Below are positions 1 to 8,587 of a stretch of DNA of 64,000 nt, one piece after another (the stretch's first letter is position 1; every line of letters starts with the position of its first letter). The stretch covers positions 2,108,001 to 2,172,000 of the forward strand of contig CP058667.1 in NCBI GenBank assembly GCA_020544305.1, written 5' to 3'. Under the pieces are notes generated by a model. It worked only from the letters and a program-made list of their open reading frames with translations. It had not been told where the DNA came from and made no database searches. The translations under genes were made by a program, and so were the position numbers. Origin of the DNA: Staphylococcus taiwanensis. Its GTDB lineage: Bacteria; Bacillota; Bacilli; Staphylococcales; Staphylococcaceae.

Positions 1-791
<791 letters not shown>

Positions 792-950
792 TTATAGTTA
801 TTCAACTTTGAAGAAATGTTAAAGACTCTTTAAGACTTAAACACTCACTCAAATATGGCCGTTATGCAAGTACTAACTAATTTCATTTATACTAATTTTA
901 TTTAAATTATTGAGAATATGTCACGCATACAAACACATGATGCCTTTCGC

Positions 951-991
951 TCTCGAATCGTACATGCTCCCAATTATCAGAACATTCGAGA
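951..991 (-). repeat. Inverted repeat in the ltaS leader
   Basis: TCTCGAAT (951-958) and ATTCGAGA (984-991) form a perfect 8-bp inverted repeat around 25 nt, in a patch clearly richer in G+C than its surroundings. It lies about 175-215 nt upstream of the ltaS start and would be a stem in the leader transcript. There is no U-run on either side, so it is not a simple terminator. Its role is unknown. Confidence 0.4.
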
Positions 992-1063
992 ACTTCTCTA
1001 TGTATATTAGGTTGGATGCTATTCTTTATGATTATTAATCATTTGTTAAGAATTACTGAACTT

Positions 1064-1080
1064 TGTAATGTTATTGTAAT
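1064..1080 (+). promoter_or_regulatory. WalR-type box upstream of ltaS
   Basis: TGTAAT, five bases, TGTAAT: a perfect match to the WalR (YycF) direct repeat consensus TGTWAH-N5-TGTWAH. It lies about 290 bp upstream of the ltaS start, in the opposite orientation, and about 17-33 bp downstream of the likely start site of the promoter at 1104-1132. WalKR is the essential two-component system for cell wall metabolism in staphylococci, so control of ltaS is plausible. Binding here is inferred from the motif only. Confidence 0.55.
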
Positions 1081-1103
1081 AATGCTCCATAGTTCAATAT
1101 ATA

Positions 1104-1132
1104 AATATATAGTATTTTTACTCATTTATCAA
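1104..1132 (-). promoter_or_regulatory. Candidate sigma-A promoter for ltaS
   Basis: On the minus strand, TTGATA (1127-1132), a 17-bp spacer and TATATT (1104-1109): five of six matches in each hexamer. Transcription would start near 1097 and give ltaS a leader of about 320 nt carrying the WalR box and the inverted repeat at 951-991. Confidence 0.5.
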
Positions 1133-1225
1133 GAAAAAGCATCTTGCATAGTGAATAACTAAATTGTTTTTCATTATAAGTAACTTTGATTTATAAACTG
1201 ATTTATATATTATAGCGATTTAAGT

Positions 1226-1255
1226 CTTATAATTAATCAGACTATAGTCTGACAA
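1226..1255 (-). promoter_or_regulatory. Distal promoter overlapped by a 16-bp palindrome
   Basis: TCAGACTATAGTCTGA (1237-1252) is a perfect palindrome without a loop, as expected for a dimeric repressor operator rather than an RNA hairpin. It overlaps a minus-strand promoter candidate: TTGTCA (1250-1255), 18-bp spacer, TATAAG (1226-1231). Transcripts would run toward ltaS. The regulator is not identifiable from this window. Confidence 0.45.
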
Positions 1256-1304
1256 GTTGTAATATTATACTTTTTATCTTCTAAACCATAATAGGTCTCT
1301 TTAA

Positions 1305-2309
1305 TTATTTTAACATCTCTAACTGCATTCTAAATTCAATCGCATGGAATAGTTGATTCATCCAATTACTAAATTTGACTACGTTTTCTTCGGCAGTTTC
1401 GATATCAATAAACTGAAACTTCAAGCGTGAGCCTTGAGGTTTTTGAGCTAATTTAGTTAAATGATAGCTTGCAATGGTACCAATCTGAGGATAACTGCCT
1501 ATAGTGTAATGATCATTTAATAATATGATTGGTGTACCATCACGTTTTACTTGAATCGTACCTCTTTTAACAGATTGATGCGCTGGCATATCTTCATAGT
1601 AAGCCTTGATTTTTTCACCATCTAACAACATACCTACTCGATTGGATTTATTAGTTACTTTGTAATCTCCTCTAATAAAATGAGACTGCGTTTCTTTATC
1701 GAAATCCTCCGTCCCTTTATTAGCAATGACATGAAATACATCAGAAATGTAATTAAATGACAATGCGTAGCCATCTATGCCCCAATCAGTCGTATGTTTT
1801 TCTGCAAGGTTGTCAAATAATTTATGATGTCGATCTGTATAGTTGCGCTTCATTTCAATTACATCACCGTCTTCTAACTTGCGACCGTGAAAGCCACCAA
1901 TCTTAACCTTTAAGTCTGTTGAAGTTGAACCAAGCCATTCATCTAGTTCAAATCCCCCTCCAACAGCTAGGTAGACTCTAGAAGTTTTATTCATTTCTTT
2001 AAAAGATAAGACGTCACCTTTATCAACCAAGTACAATTTATATGGTTTAATTTGCATAGTTTGAGTATATGCTTCGAAACTATGCCCTGTTAAAGCAATC
2101 AAAGTAGGTTCAGTAAAACGAATTTTTGCCATAATATGTGTCATTTCAAGCGTGGCTTCGTTTTTATCATTTGCCACAAGTCGATTGGCAATTTCATGTC
2201 CTAAGGTATCTAATGCACCACATGGAATAACGCCTGCATACTCGTAGCCGTGGCGTCCAAAGTCTTGAAAGCTACTAAATAGCCCTGCTTTTTCAATTAT
2301 GATTGACAT
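1305..2309 (-). CDS. pxpC: 5-oxoprolinase subunit PxpC (biotin-dependent carboxyltransferase family)
   Basis: A 334-residue protein of the KipA/PxpC (allophanate hydrolase subunit 2-like) family, recognised by the N-terminal FQDFGRHGYEYAG segment (about residues 14-26) and the IGSYPQIGTIA region near residue 266. With PxpA and PxpB it hydrolyses 5-oxoproline to glutamate at the cost of ATP. The start overlaps the end of pxpB by 13 bp, so the two are translationally coupled. No pxpA (LamB/YcsF family) gene lies beside them here. Older names for this family are urea amidolyase-like or KipA; a role in sporulation control does not apply to staphylococci. Confidence 0.85.
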   Translation of the reverse strand: MSIIIEKAGLFSSFQDFGRHGYEYAGVIPCGALDTLGHEIANRLVANDKNEATLEMTHIMAKIRFTEPTLIALTGHSFEAYTQTMQIKPYKLYLVDKGDVLSFKEMNKTSRVYLAVGGGFELDEWLGSTSTDLKVKIGGFHGRKLEDGDVIEMKRNYTDRHHKLFDNLAEKHTTDWGIDGYALSFNYISDVFHVIANKGTEDFDKETQSHFIRGDYKVTNKSNRVGMLLDGEKIKAYYEDMPAHQSVKRGTIQVKRDGTPIILLNDHYTIGSYPQIGTIASYHLTKLAQKPQGSRLKFQFIDIETAEENVVKFSNWMNQLFHAIEFRMQLEMLK

Positions 2310-3013
2310 GGTTTATAATCTCCTAGTTCAATATCTTGGCGTTGATGCGGCTTAAAAATCACATTGTCTCCTAGCTTCAACAAGTTAAAGTTCTCCTTCT
2401 CAGGGGAAAATAATCTTGTAGGAGTATAGCCTATAACTAACCAATCATTATATGTATCTGTAGTAACAATGCCACACTTCTTCCCCTCGATAATAACAGA
2501 ACCTGCAGTGACTAATTTCTTTTTATCACTTGTATGATTAACATATAATTGCTCATTCATACCTGTTAAATAAGGGAATCCTGGTGCATAACCCATCATC
2601 GATACAAAGTATGCATGATTACTATGTAATTCTATAAATGCTTCTTTATCTAGTTTGTAATAATCTAAAAGGTGTTGTAAATCGGGGCCAAACTCATCAC
2701 CATATACGATAGGTATTTCATAAGATGTACTATCATCCTTAAGCATATCTGACCCTTGTAGTTCTTCTTGTATGCTATGAATTAAAGCTTTCATATATTG
2801 AAAAGGTGAAGTGATATGATGATGTTTAATCATGTCTCTAGCATCGTAACAAATCATCATGTCTGATTCCGTAGGCACTATTTCAGTAATGAATGGCAAT
2901 TCTTTTTTTAGTAAATGTGCACGAACAGCGATTAAATCTGTTGTTACATCTTTAGATACATCCTTTTCAACAGCTATTACAATCGCTTGGTCTCCTTGAC
3001 TATAAATCTTCAT
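2297..3013 (-). CDS. pxpB: 5-oxoprolinase subunit PxpB
   Basis: A 238-residue KipI/PxpB family protein with the diagnostic GYAPGFPYLTGM motif at 141-152. It is the partner subunit of PxpC in cytosolic 5-oxoproline hydrolysis. The start has a ribosome site (GGTGGAG) just upstream, and the 3' end overlaps pxpC. A small membrane protein gene lies 24 bp upstream on the same strand and may share the transcript. Length is normal for the family. Confidence 0.85.
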   Translation of the reverse strand: MKIYSQGDQAIVIAVEKDVSKDVTTDLIAVRAHLLKKELPFITEIVPTESDMMICYDARDMIKHHHITSPFQYMKALIHSIQEELQGSDMLKDDSTSYEIPIVYGDEFGPDLQHLLDYYKLDKEAFIELHSNHAYFVSMMGYAPGFPYLTGMNEQLYVNHTSDKKKLVTAGSVIIEGKKCGIVTTDTYNDWLVIGYTPTRLFSPEKENFNLLKLGDNVIFKPHQRQDIELGDYKPCQS

Positions 3014-3037
3014 AACTCCACCTCATAGTTATATTAT

Positions 3038-3244
3038 TTAATGATGATAAAATATATTTAGAAATTCAACCACGTATGGAATAATTGATTTAATTAAAAA
3101 ATATACTAATATACATTGAATTAACACAGTAATCGTCGCCACGATACGCGCTTTAATTACAGCGTCTTGATTTAAATTTCGGTCTGCTAAATACTTACCT
3201 ATTACATTTAATATTACAATAATTAAAACCCACAGTATCGCCAT
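3038..3244 (-). CDS. Small two-helix membrane protein, unknown function
   Basis: 68 residues with two predicted hydrophobic helices (about 2-18 and 34-62) separated by a short polar loop containing RNLNQDAVIKAR. The start follows a GGAGTGAG-like site. It lies 24 bp upstream of pxpB on the same strand, so it may belong to the 5-oxoproline operon. I do not recognise a family; small size and membrane location are all that can be stated. Confidence 0.65.
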   Translation of the reverse strand: MAILWVLIIVILNVIGKYLADRNLNQDAVIKARIVATITVLIQCILVYFLIKSIIPYVVEFLNIFYHH

Positions 3245-3315
3245 AACTCACTCCGTTTATTCAATACAACGCTTCTATACGCACGTGTGTGCTATCTTGT
3301 TTTCCATATATTATT

Positions 3316-3924
3316 TTATAGATAAATCGATACCTCGGCAACCTCTCGTAAACTATTTAATAAATAGACGTTGATTTGATTTTTCTTCAATTTTCCAACC
3401 AATTCATTTACATCATAATCTTTAATTTCTAATTTCTGTTGATCTAGTAAACTTTGACGCATACATCCTAATAAGAAATCGTTATGATAGCTCGGAGTGT
3501 AATAGACACCACGTTCTTCAATCATTACATTACCTATATCAAATTCTAGAATTTTCCCATCATTACTATATAACAATACTAAATCTGTTTGATGATTATG
3601 TTCCAAGTGTTGTCGTTCAGATGTCTTGTTAATAATATATCGTTCATCACAACCTGATTCCATAACTTGTAGTTTTGCAGTAAAACTGGTCTTAGTCGGT
3701 AATGATTTAATCATATATTCTAAATGACCAAATTGATCAATCTCCACTTTTAAACGATAAATACCTTGCTCATGTTGATGTCGAATATGATTAACAAATT
3801 GTTCCCATTTTTCTTTTGAAAAGGCAAAGCCTAAACGTGCACTTGATTGTTCTATACGATGCGTATGATATTGAAATCTAGGTATTGTGCCATTTTCCAA
3901 CCGCATTGTTTCAAATAACCTCAT
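3316..3924 (-). CDS. pabC: Aminodeoxychorismate lyase (class IV aminotransferase fold)
   Basis: A 202-residue fold-type IV PLP protein; K100 in NKTSER (99-104) is the likely PLP lysine. In folate synthesis it releases pyruvate from 4-amino-4-deoxychorismate to give p-aminobenzoate. It is shorter than the usual 260-280 residues of PabC, mostly at the C-terminal half, as in other staphylococci to my recollection. It begins right after the pabB stop codon, with GGAG nine bases upstream. Position as third gene of pabA-pabB-pabC supports the call strongly. Confidence 0.85.
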   Translation of the reverse strand: MRLFETMRLENGTIPRFQYHTHRIEQSSARLGFAFSKEKWEQFVNHIRHQHEQGIYRLKVEIDQFGHLEYMIKSLPTKTSFTAKLQVMESGCDERYIINKTSERQHLEHNHQTDLVLLYSNDGKILEFDIGNVMIEERGVYYTPSYHNDFLLGCMRQSLLDQQKLEIKDYDVNELVGKLKKNQINVYLLNSLREVAEVSIYL

Positions 3925-5070
3925 CTACAACAACTCCAGAATTTTTGTTTTATCACGAAATTCTTGTACTTCATTTGAAGGATCAGAATCGATAGTTATG
4001 CCAGCACCTACTCCATAATGCACTTGATCATCTCGATATTCTAGGGTACGAATAGGAATATTAAATATCATCTTATCATCCGGACATAACAAACCAATTG
4101 TTCCACAATAAACATAGCGTGGTCCAACTTCAAGTTGCTTAATATAAGACATTGTATTTAATTTGGGTGCCCCCGTAATAGAACCACATGGAAATAACGC
4201 CGTCAAAATTTTATTGAGAGAGGTATGTGCTTCAAGTTGTCCAGTCACCATACTTGTCATTTGATAAACAGTTTTATACGTTTCAATAAAGAAAGGTTTA
4301 TAAACTTTAACTGTACCTGGTTGTGAAATTCTCGCAATATCATTGCGCAGTAAATCAACAATCATGACATTTTCAGCACGATCTTTAAGTGAAGACTGCA
4401 ATGTATGGTAATTGTTTAAGTCTTCGTCCTTATCTATACTTCGAGGCATTGTTCCTTTCATGGGTTTACTCACAATAACATTGTGCTTTCCATCAAATTC
4501 ACCTTTTTGAAAGAATAATTCCGGGGATATAGAAGCGATTTGCACTTCATCAGTATCTAATAATGTCGTATAACCACCATTATTCGTTTGTGTTAAGTAA
4601 TGATACAATGTAACAATTGGATAGTGTATGTCACTTACCAGACGTGTTGTATAATTAACTTGGTATGTTTCACCCTCTGTTATAGCATTTTGCACCTGTT
4701 TAATTTTATATTGCATTTGTTCATCACTTTCTACAAATTGAAAATGATGTTTAGGAACATATTGATATGTATTATTTCTGGAAATCGTATTAACCATATT
4801 TGAGTCAAAGCTATAAGCAACTGCAATAACACTATCATCACTTAATGGATAAGTAGCCATATCTGGATTAAAATAACTTGCCGCTTCATATGTTAAATAA
4901 AGCGCAACATACCGCCCATTGCATTGCTCATTTTCCGCAAAACCAATTACACTTCCAACTTCTTTAAACGAGAATGCAACTTTTTTAGAAATATACTTCG
5001 TAAATTTCATTTCTTTTATCTCATACTTATCAGGCGCTGTATAGTAACGGTAATTAAAGGCTATATTCAT
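3925..5070 (-). CDS. pabB: Aminodeoxychorismate synthase component I
   Basis: A chorismate-binding enzyme of about 381 residues. From the chosen ATG, PMKGT lies near 203-207 and FPCGSITGAPK near 293-303. Lysine in the PMKGT position (PIKGT in E. coli PabB, PIAGT in TrpE) marks aminodeoxychorismate rather than anthranilate synthase. It aminates chorismate with ammonia from PabA. An upstream GTG at 5079 is in frame, but ATG 5070 is better placed after AGTAGGTG. It overlaps pabA and abuts pabC. Confidence 0.9.
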   Translation of the reverse strand: MNIAFNYRYYTAPDKYEIKEMKFTKYISKKVAFSFKEVGSVIGFAENEQCNGRYVALYLTYEAASYFNPDMATYPLSDDSVIAVAYSFDSNMVNTISRNNTYQYVPKHHFQFVESDEQMQYKIKQVQNAITEGETYQVNYTTRLVSDIHYPIVTLYHYLTQTNNGGYTTLLDTDEVQIASISPELFFQKGEFDGKHNVIVSKPMKGTMPRSIDKDEDLNNYHTLQSSLKDRAENVMIVDLLRNDIARISQPGTVKVYKPFFIETYKTVYQMTSMVTGQLEAHTSLNKILTALFPCGSITGAPKLNTMSYIKQLEVGPRYVYCGTIGLLCPDDKMIFNIPIRTLEYRDDQVHYGVGAGITIDSDPSNEVQEFRDKTKILELL

Positions 5071-5647
5071 TCGTAACACCTACTTTCTCTAAAAAAAGTC
5101 GCAACTGTTCATGACCATATTCACTTAAAATAGACTCGGGATGATATTGAACACCGTATACAGAATAGGCTTTATGTTCAACCGCCATGATAATAGCTTC
5201 ATCATTATATGCTGTAACCTTTAATACTGAAGGTACATGTGTTTTATCAGCGATTAATGAGTGATAACGCATCACGTTAAAAGACTGTGGTATACCTTTG
5301 AAAATACCTTGATCATTATGTGTTAGAGGAGTTGTATGACCATGAACTGGTTTTAGACCATGAATAATTTTCCCTCCATAATATTCAAAAATGAATTGAA
5401 ATCCTAAACACACACCTAAAATAGGTACATCGGATTGATAATAATCCATAACTTCAGTTAAAACCGGGTAATCACTAGGTTTGCCGGGTCCGGGTGAAAT
5501 AACAATAGCTTCAATCTCTAATTGCTTTAATTCTGCTAACGATACGTGCGCTACATCGATAACTTTAACTATTTTAGTGGTTTCAGTTTTTAAATAGTCT
5601 ATTAAATTATATGTAAATGAATCTTTATTATCTATGACTAGTATCAT
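5054..5647 (-). CDS. pabA: Aminodeoxychorismate synthase glutaminase subunit
   Basis: A class I glutamine amidotransferase of 197 residues with the full triad: C80 in GVCLGFQ, H169 and E171 in VQYHPES. It supplies ammonia to PabB. The oxyanion segment SPGPGKP is at 51-57. The ribosome site GGAGAG lies six bases from the ATG, and a promoter is seen upstream (5693-5722). It is the first gene of the pab operon; a dual role in anthranilate synthesis is possible for such subunits, but trp genes are not nearby. Confidence 0.92.
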   Translation of the reverse strand: MILVIDNKDSFTYNLIDYLKTETTKIVKVIDVAHVSLAELKQLEIEAIVISPGPGKPSDYPVLTEVMDYYQSDVPILGVCLGFQFIFEYYGGKIIHGLKPVHGHTTPLTHNDQGIFKGIPQSFNVMRYHSLIADKTHVPSVLKVTAYNDEAIIMAVEHKAYSVYGVQYHPESILSEYGHEQLRLFLEKVGVTNEYSL

Positions 5648-5692
5648 TTAAGTCTCTCCAACTCTTAGTTAAATAACATCTTCTCTTACCAT

Positions 5693-5722
5693 ATTATAAT
5701 TACTATCTTTTGAAAAATGTAA
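5693..5722 (-). promoter_or_regulatory. Promoter of pabABC
   Basis: TTACAT (5717-5722), 18-bp spacer and a perfect TATAAT (5693-5698) on the minus strand, giving a start about 40 nt before pabA. The -35 is weak and the -10 consensus. Confidence 0.5.
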
Positions 5723-5807
5723 GGGTTTACTCTCATATATTTAGAAAATATAACTTGATTTTATGAATTGATTATATTAATCTAACTAGCGTACAAAAAA
5801 ATTCGAA

Positions 5808-5843
5808 AGAGGTTCCTAGCTGAAACCCTCTATAAAAAACTAG
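5808..5843 (+). ncRNA. preQ1-I riboswitch aptamer
   Basis: The motif AGAGGTTCCTAGC, CCCTCT and ATAAAAAACTAG in order is the class I preQ1 aptamer almost base for base. P1 pairs AGAGG (5808-5812) with CCTCT (5827-5831). The H-type pseudoknot can form between CTAG at 5816-5819 and CTAG at 5840-5843. It senses pre-queuosine1 and controls the queCDE operon that starts at 6017. Class and target fit exactly. Confidence 0.95.
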
Positions 5844-5948
5844 ACTCCAATTGAAATATTTATATTAAATTCTACCAGTTTATATCGTTATTAACTGCTT
5901 ACAATATTTCTAAGTCTATCTTTTTTATAGAGATAGACTCTTTTTTTT
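5841..5948 (+). terminator. preQ1 riboswitch expression platform (terminator and antiterminator)
   Basis: An intrinsic terminator, AGTCTATCT (5913-5921) with AGATAGACT (5931-5939) followed by eight T, precedes queC. TAGACT at 5841-5846, at the aptamer 3' edge, is complementary to AGTCTA (5913-5918), the 5' arm of the terminator. Three of these bases (5841-5843) also belong to the pseudoknot. Ligand binding should therefore free the terminator arm and switch transcription off. Confidence 0.85.
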
Positions 5949-6016
5949 ATTTCTTTAACAATTAGGTCATTCATCGGCATGTTTTATTAATAATCTTTTT
6001 CAAAAGGAGAATAACA

Positions 6017-6688
6017 ATGACAAATAGCGCTCTCAATAACGAAAAAGCACTCGTTGTGTTTAGCGGAGGTCAAGATAGTACGACGTGTTTGTTTTATGCT
6101 AAAAAGCATTTCAAAGACGTAGAATTAGTAACATTTAATTACGGACAACGTCACGATACAGAAATAGAAGTGGCAACACAAATTGCGAAAGACCAAGGTT
6201 TAAAACATCATGTATTAGATATGTCTTTATTATCTCAATTAACACCTAATGCTTTAACACAACATGATATGGAAATTGAAACCGGAGAGGATGGTATCCC
6301 TAATACATTTGTTCCAGCTCGTAATTTATTGTTTTTATCATTTGCAGGTGCACTTGCTTATCAATTAAATGCTAAACATATTATTACAGGTGTGTGTGAA
6401 ACTGACTTTTCTGGCTATCCTGATTGTCGTGATAGTTTTATTAAATCTATGAACGTTACACTTAGCCTTTCAATGGATAAAGACTTCGTTATTCATACAC
6501 CACTAATGTGGTTAGATAAGGCTCAAACTTGGGAATTAAGCGATGAACTAGGTGTCTTAGACTACATCCGTCACAATACTTTAACGTGTTATAACGGCGT
6601 CATCGGTGATGGTTGTGGAGAATGCCCATCTTGTAAATTAAGACAACGTGGACTTCAACAATACCTTGAAACTAAAGGAGTGCATTAG
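6017..6688 (+). CDS. queC: 7-cyano-7-deazaguanine synthase QueC
   Basis: 223 residues. The PP-loop ATPase motif [10 protein letters not shown] is at 15-24, and four zinc-binding cysteines are at 191, 200, 203 and 206. It converts 7-carboxy-7-deazaguanine, ammonia and ATP to preQ0 in the queuosine pathway. AAAAGGAG precedes the ATG. It is the first gene of queC-queD-queE behind the preQ1 riboswitch. queF, for reduction of preQ0 to preQ1, is not in this window. Confidence 0.96.
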   Translation: MTNSALNNEKALVVFSGGQDSTTCLFYAKKHFKDVELVTFNYGQRHDTEIEVATQIAKDQGLKHHVLDMSLLSQLTPNALTQHDMEIETGEDGIPNTFVPARNLLFLSFAGALAYQLNAKHIITGVCETDFSGYPDCRDSFIKSMNVTLSLSMDKDFVIHTPLMWLDKAQTWELSDELGVLDYIRHNTLTCYNGVIGDGCGECPSCKLRQRGLQQYLETKGVH

Positions 6689-6689
6689 T

Positions 6690-7109
6690 ATGTTTCAACA
6701 AATTTATCCAAGCGTGAATCACCCATATCTTTTTGAACTGAATAAGGACTTTAATTTTTCAGCTGCTCATTATATTCCAAGTGAAGATGCTGGTAAATGT
6801 ATGAGAACACATGGTCATACTTACTTTGTCAATTTAACAATTGCTGGAGATAAACTTGACCATAATGGTTTTTTAATTAATTTTAGTGAATTAAAAAAAC
6901 TAATCCATGACCAATTTGATCATTATCTACTAAATGATTTAGCACAATTCCAAGGTAAAAGTCCATCAACTGAAGTTGTAGCACAAACGATTTACGATAT
7001 CGTTCAATCACATTTACAAACATATGATAATCACCCACAATGCGTGCAAGTCTATTTACGAGAAACTCCCACTAGCTATGTCGTTTATCGTCCTAAGGAG
7101 TTCAAATAA
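6690..7109 (+). CDS. queD: 6-carboxy-5,6,7,8-tetrahydropterin synthase QueD
   Basis: 139 residues from the ATG at 6690, which has AAAGGAG at 6674-6680; an in-frame ATG at 6648 lies inside queC and lacks a site. The zinc histidines H27, H41 and H43 and catalytic C37 (KCMRTHGH) are present. It converts 7,8-dihydroneopterin triphosphate to carboxytetrahydropterin, the substrate of QueE. One base separates it from queC. Confidence 0.95.
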   Translation: MFQQIYPSVNHPYLFELNKDFNFSAAHYIPSEDAGKCMRTHGHTYFVNLTIAGDKLDHNGFLINFSELKKLIHDQFDHYLLNDLAQFQGKSPSTEVVAQTIYDIVQSHLQTYDNHPQCVQVYLRETPTSYVVYRPKEFK

Positions 7110-7826
7110 ATGGTAGCTAAAATTCCAGTACTCGAAATCTTCGGTCCTACCATTCAAGGTGAGGGTCGTGTCATTGGACGCAAAACCATGTTTGTTCGTA
7201 CAGCAGGTTGTGATTATCGTTGTAGTTGGTGTGACTCTGCTTTCACATGGGATGGCAGCGCAAAAGAAGACATCCGACTTATGACAGCCGAAGAAATTTA
7301 CAATCAATTACGTGAAGTTGGCGGAAATCAATTCGATCATGTAACAATTTCAGGTGGTAATCCAGCACTTATTAAAGGTATACAGGATTTAGTTGATTTA
7401 TTTGAAAAAAAGAATATCTACACCGCTTTAGAAACTCAAGGTAGTAAATTCCAACCATGGATGACCCAAATTAATGACTTAACTATCAGTCCTAAACCAC
7501 CTAGCTCTAATATGAAGCCTAATTTAGATATTCTGGATAGTGTCATAGAACAATGTGTTCCAGAAACATTAAATTTAAAAGTAGTGATTTTTAATGATGA
7601 AGATTATGATTTTGCTAAAATGATTCATCATCGTTATCCTAATATTCCATTCTACTTACAAGTAGGAAATCCATATTTAGATGATACTGTAGCTAATCAC
7701 ACTGAAAAGCTTTTAGCACGATATGAATCATTAGTAGATACTGTTATGCAAAGCAGTGATATGAATCACGTATATGTTTTACCACAATTGCATACCCTAT
7801 TATGGAGTAACAAAAAGGGTGTTTAA
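7110..7826 (+). CDS. queE: 7-carboxy-7-deazaguanine synthase QueE (radical SAM)
   Basis: 238 residues. The radical SAM cluster motif is C34-x3-C38-x2-C41 (GCDYRCSWC), preceded by the substrate-binding GEGRVIGRKT segment typical of QueE. It makes CDG from carboxytetrahydropterin. The ATG follows the queD stop codon directly, with AAGGAG just before it inside queD. All three enzymes needed to reach preQ0 from dihydroneopterin triphosphate are thus in one operon. Confidence 0.95.
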   Translation: MVAKIPVLEIFGPTIQGEGRVIGRKTMFVRTAGCDYRCSWCDSAFTWDGSAKEDIRLMTAEEIYNQLREVGGNQFDHVTISGGNPALIKGIQDLVDLFEKKNIYTALETQGSKFQPWMTQINDLTISPKPPSSNMKPNLDILDSVIEQCVPETLNLKVVIFNDEDYDFAKMIHHRYPNIPFYLQVGNPYLDDTVANHTEKLLARYESLVDTVMQSSDMNHVYVLPQLHTLLWSNKKGV

Positions 7827-7888
7827 CTAAAATATTATATTAGAAAAATATTTACTGAGTGTTTTGAAATGATTAAGTTTAGTTTAAT

Positions 7889-7897
7889 TGCTATAAT
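7889..7897 (+). promoter_or_regulatory. Extended -10 promoter for the 7931 membrane protein
   Basis: TGCTATAAT is an extended -10 element with a consensus hexamer; no good -35 is seen. It lies 34 bp before the ATG at 7931, which has TAGGAG upstream. Confidence 0.45.
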
Positions 7898-7930
7898 ATT
7901 CTAATGAACTAAGTGTGATAGGAGTACAGC

Positions 7931-8542
7931 ATGATCATATATGTATTAATTAATATTGCCGTAGTGCTTGGCATATTCGGTTTTGACTTATATAGACGTC
8001 GTTTCAAACAACTAAAATTCACTTCTTTTTTAATAGCAATTACGATTAATGCTTTGATAAATATTATTATTATTGACAAATTTAATTTTATCTCGTTATG
8101 TTCAGTGGCATTTTTTGTATGTTGGTTAGGACTACAATATTACTTAAATCGTCAAAAATATACTTTTATTATTTCTGAGTATAAATCAATTGCGCTTATA
8201 TTTGCGATTATCATTAGTTGTTCTTTATTTATTACTTATGCGTCTAGTGAACAATCCATTTATATGTCAGTGCCTTATCTTGCACCTGCTATCTTCATCA
8301 TCGGTGCTAGCATTATATTCTTAGGTACCTTCACTAAAAGCGAATTAGAAAGTTTTAAATTCATTAAAAAAATTAAATACCCAATCATTATTGGACATAT
8401 TATTATTATTATTTCTATTATTTTATTAACATTATTAACACCCGTATGGTACATCTTTTTAATTATTTACGCCTTATTCACTATATATATTGTATGGCAA
8501 TTAAAAACGAATCATACATCACAAATCGAACAACATAAATAA
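7931..8542 (+). CDS. Multispanning membrane protein, unknown function
   Basis: 203 residues with about six hydrophobic helices, a short basic loop (YRRRFKQLK) after the first helix and a hydrophilic tail ending EQHK. TAGGAG precedes the ATG. I do not recognise a family. It occupies the interval between queE and csbB where S. aureus, as I recall, carries saePQRS. It ends in a strong bidirectional terminator. Its own promoter suggests independent expression from queCDE. Confidence 0.75.
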   Translation: MIIYVLINIAVVLGIFGFDLYRRRFKQLKFTSFLIAITINALINIIIIDKFNFISLCSVAFFVCWLGLQYYLNRQKYTFIISEYKSIALIFAIIISCSLFITYASSEQSIYMSVPYLAPAIFIIGASIIFLGTFTKSELESFKFIKKIKYPIIIGHIIIIISIILLTLLTPVWYIFLIIYALFTIYIVWQLKTNHTSQIEQHK

Positions 8543-8580
8543 ACGCTTGAAGAATCATCATTCGTTCTTCAAGCGTTTGT
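8541..8580. terminator. Bidirectional terminator between the 7931 gene and csbB
   Basis: A perfect 14-bp stem: AAACGCTTGAAGAA (8541-8554) with its complement at 8565-8578, loop of 10, T-rich on both sides. It serves two convergent genes and overlaps the end of the upstream one. Confidence 0.9.
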
Positions 8581-8587
8581 TTATGGT

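Noticed and set aside
3925-5070. Anthranilate synthase (trpE) rather than pabB
   Set aside because: The PMKGT motif carries the lysine typical of aminodeoxychorismate synthase; TrpE has alanine there. pabC follows directly, and no other trp genes are near.
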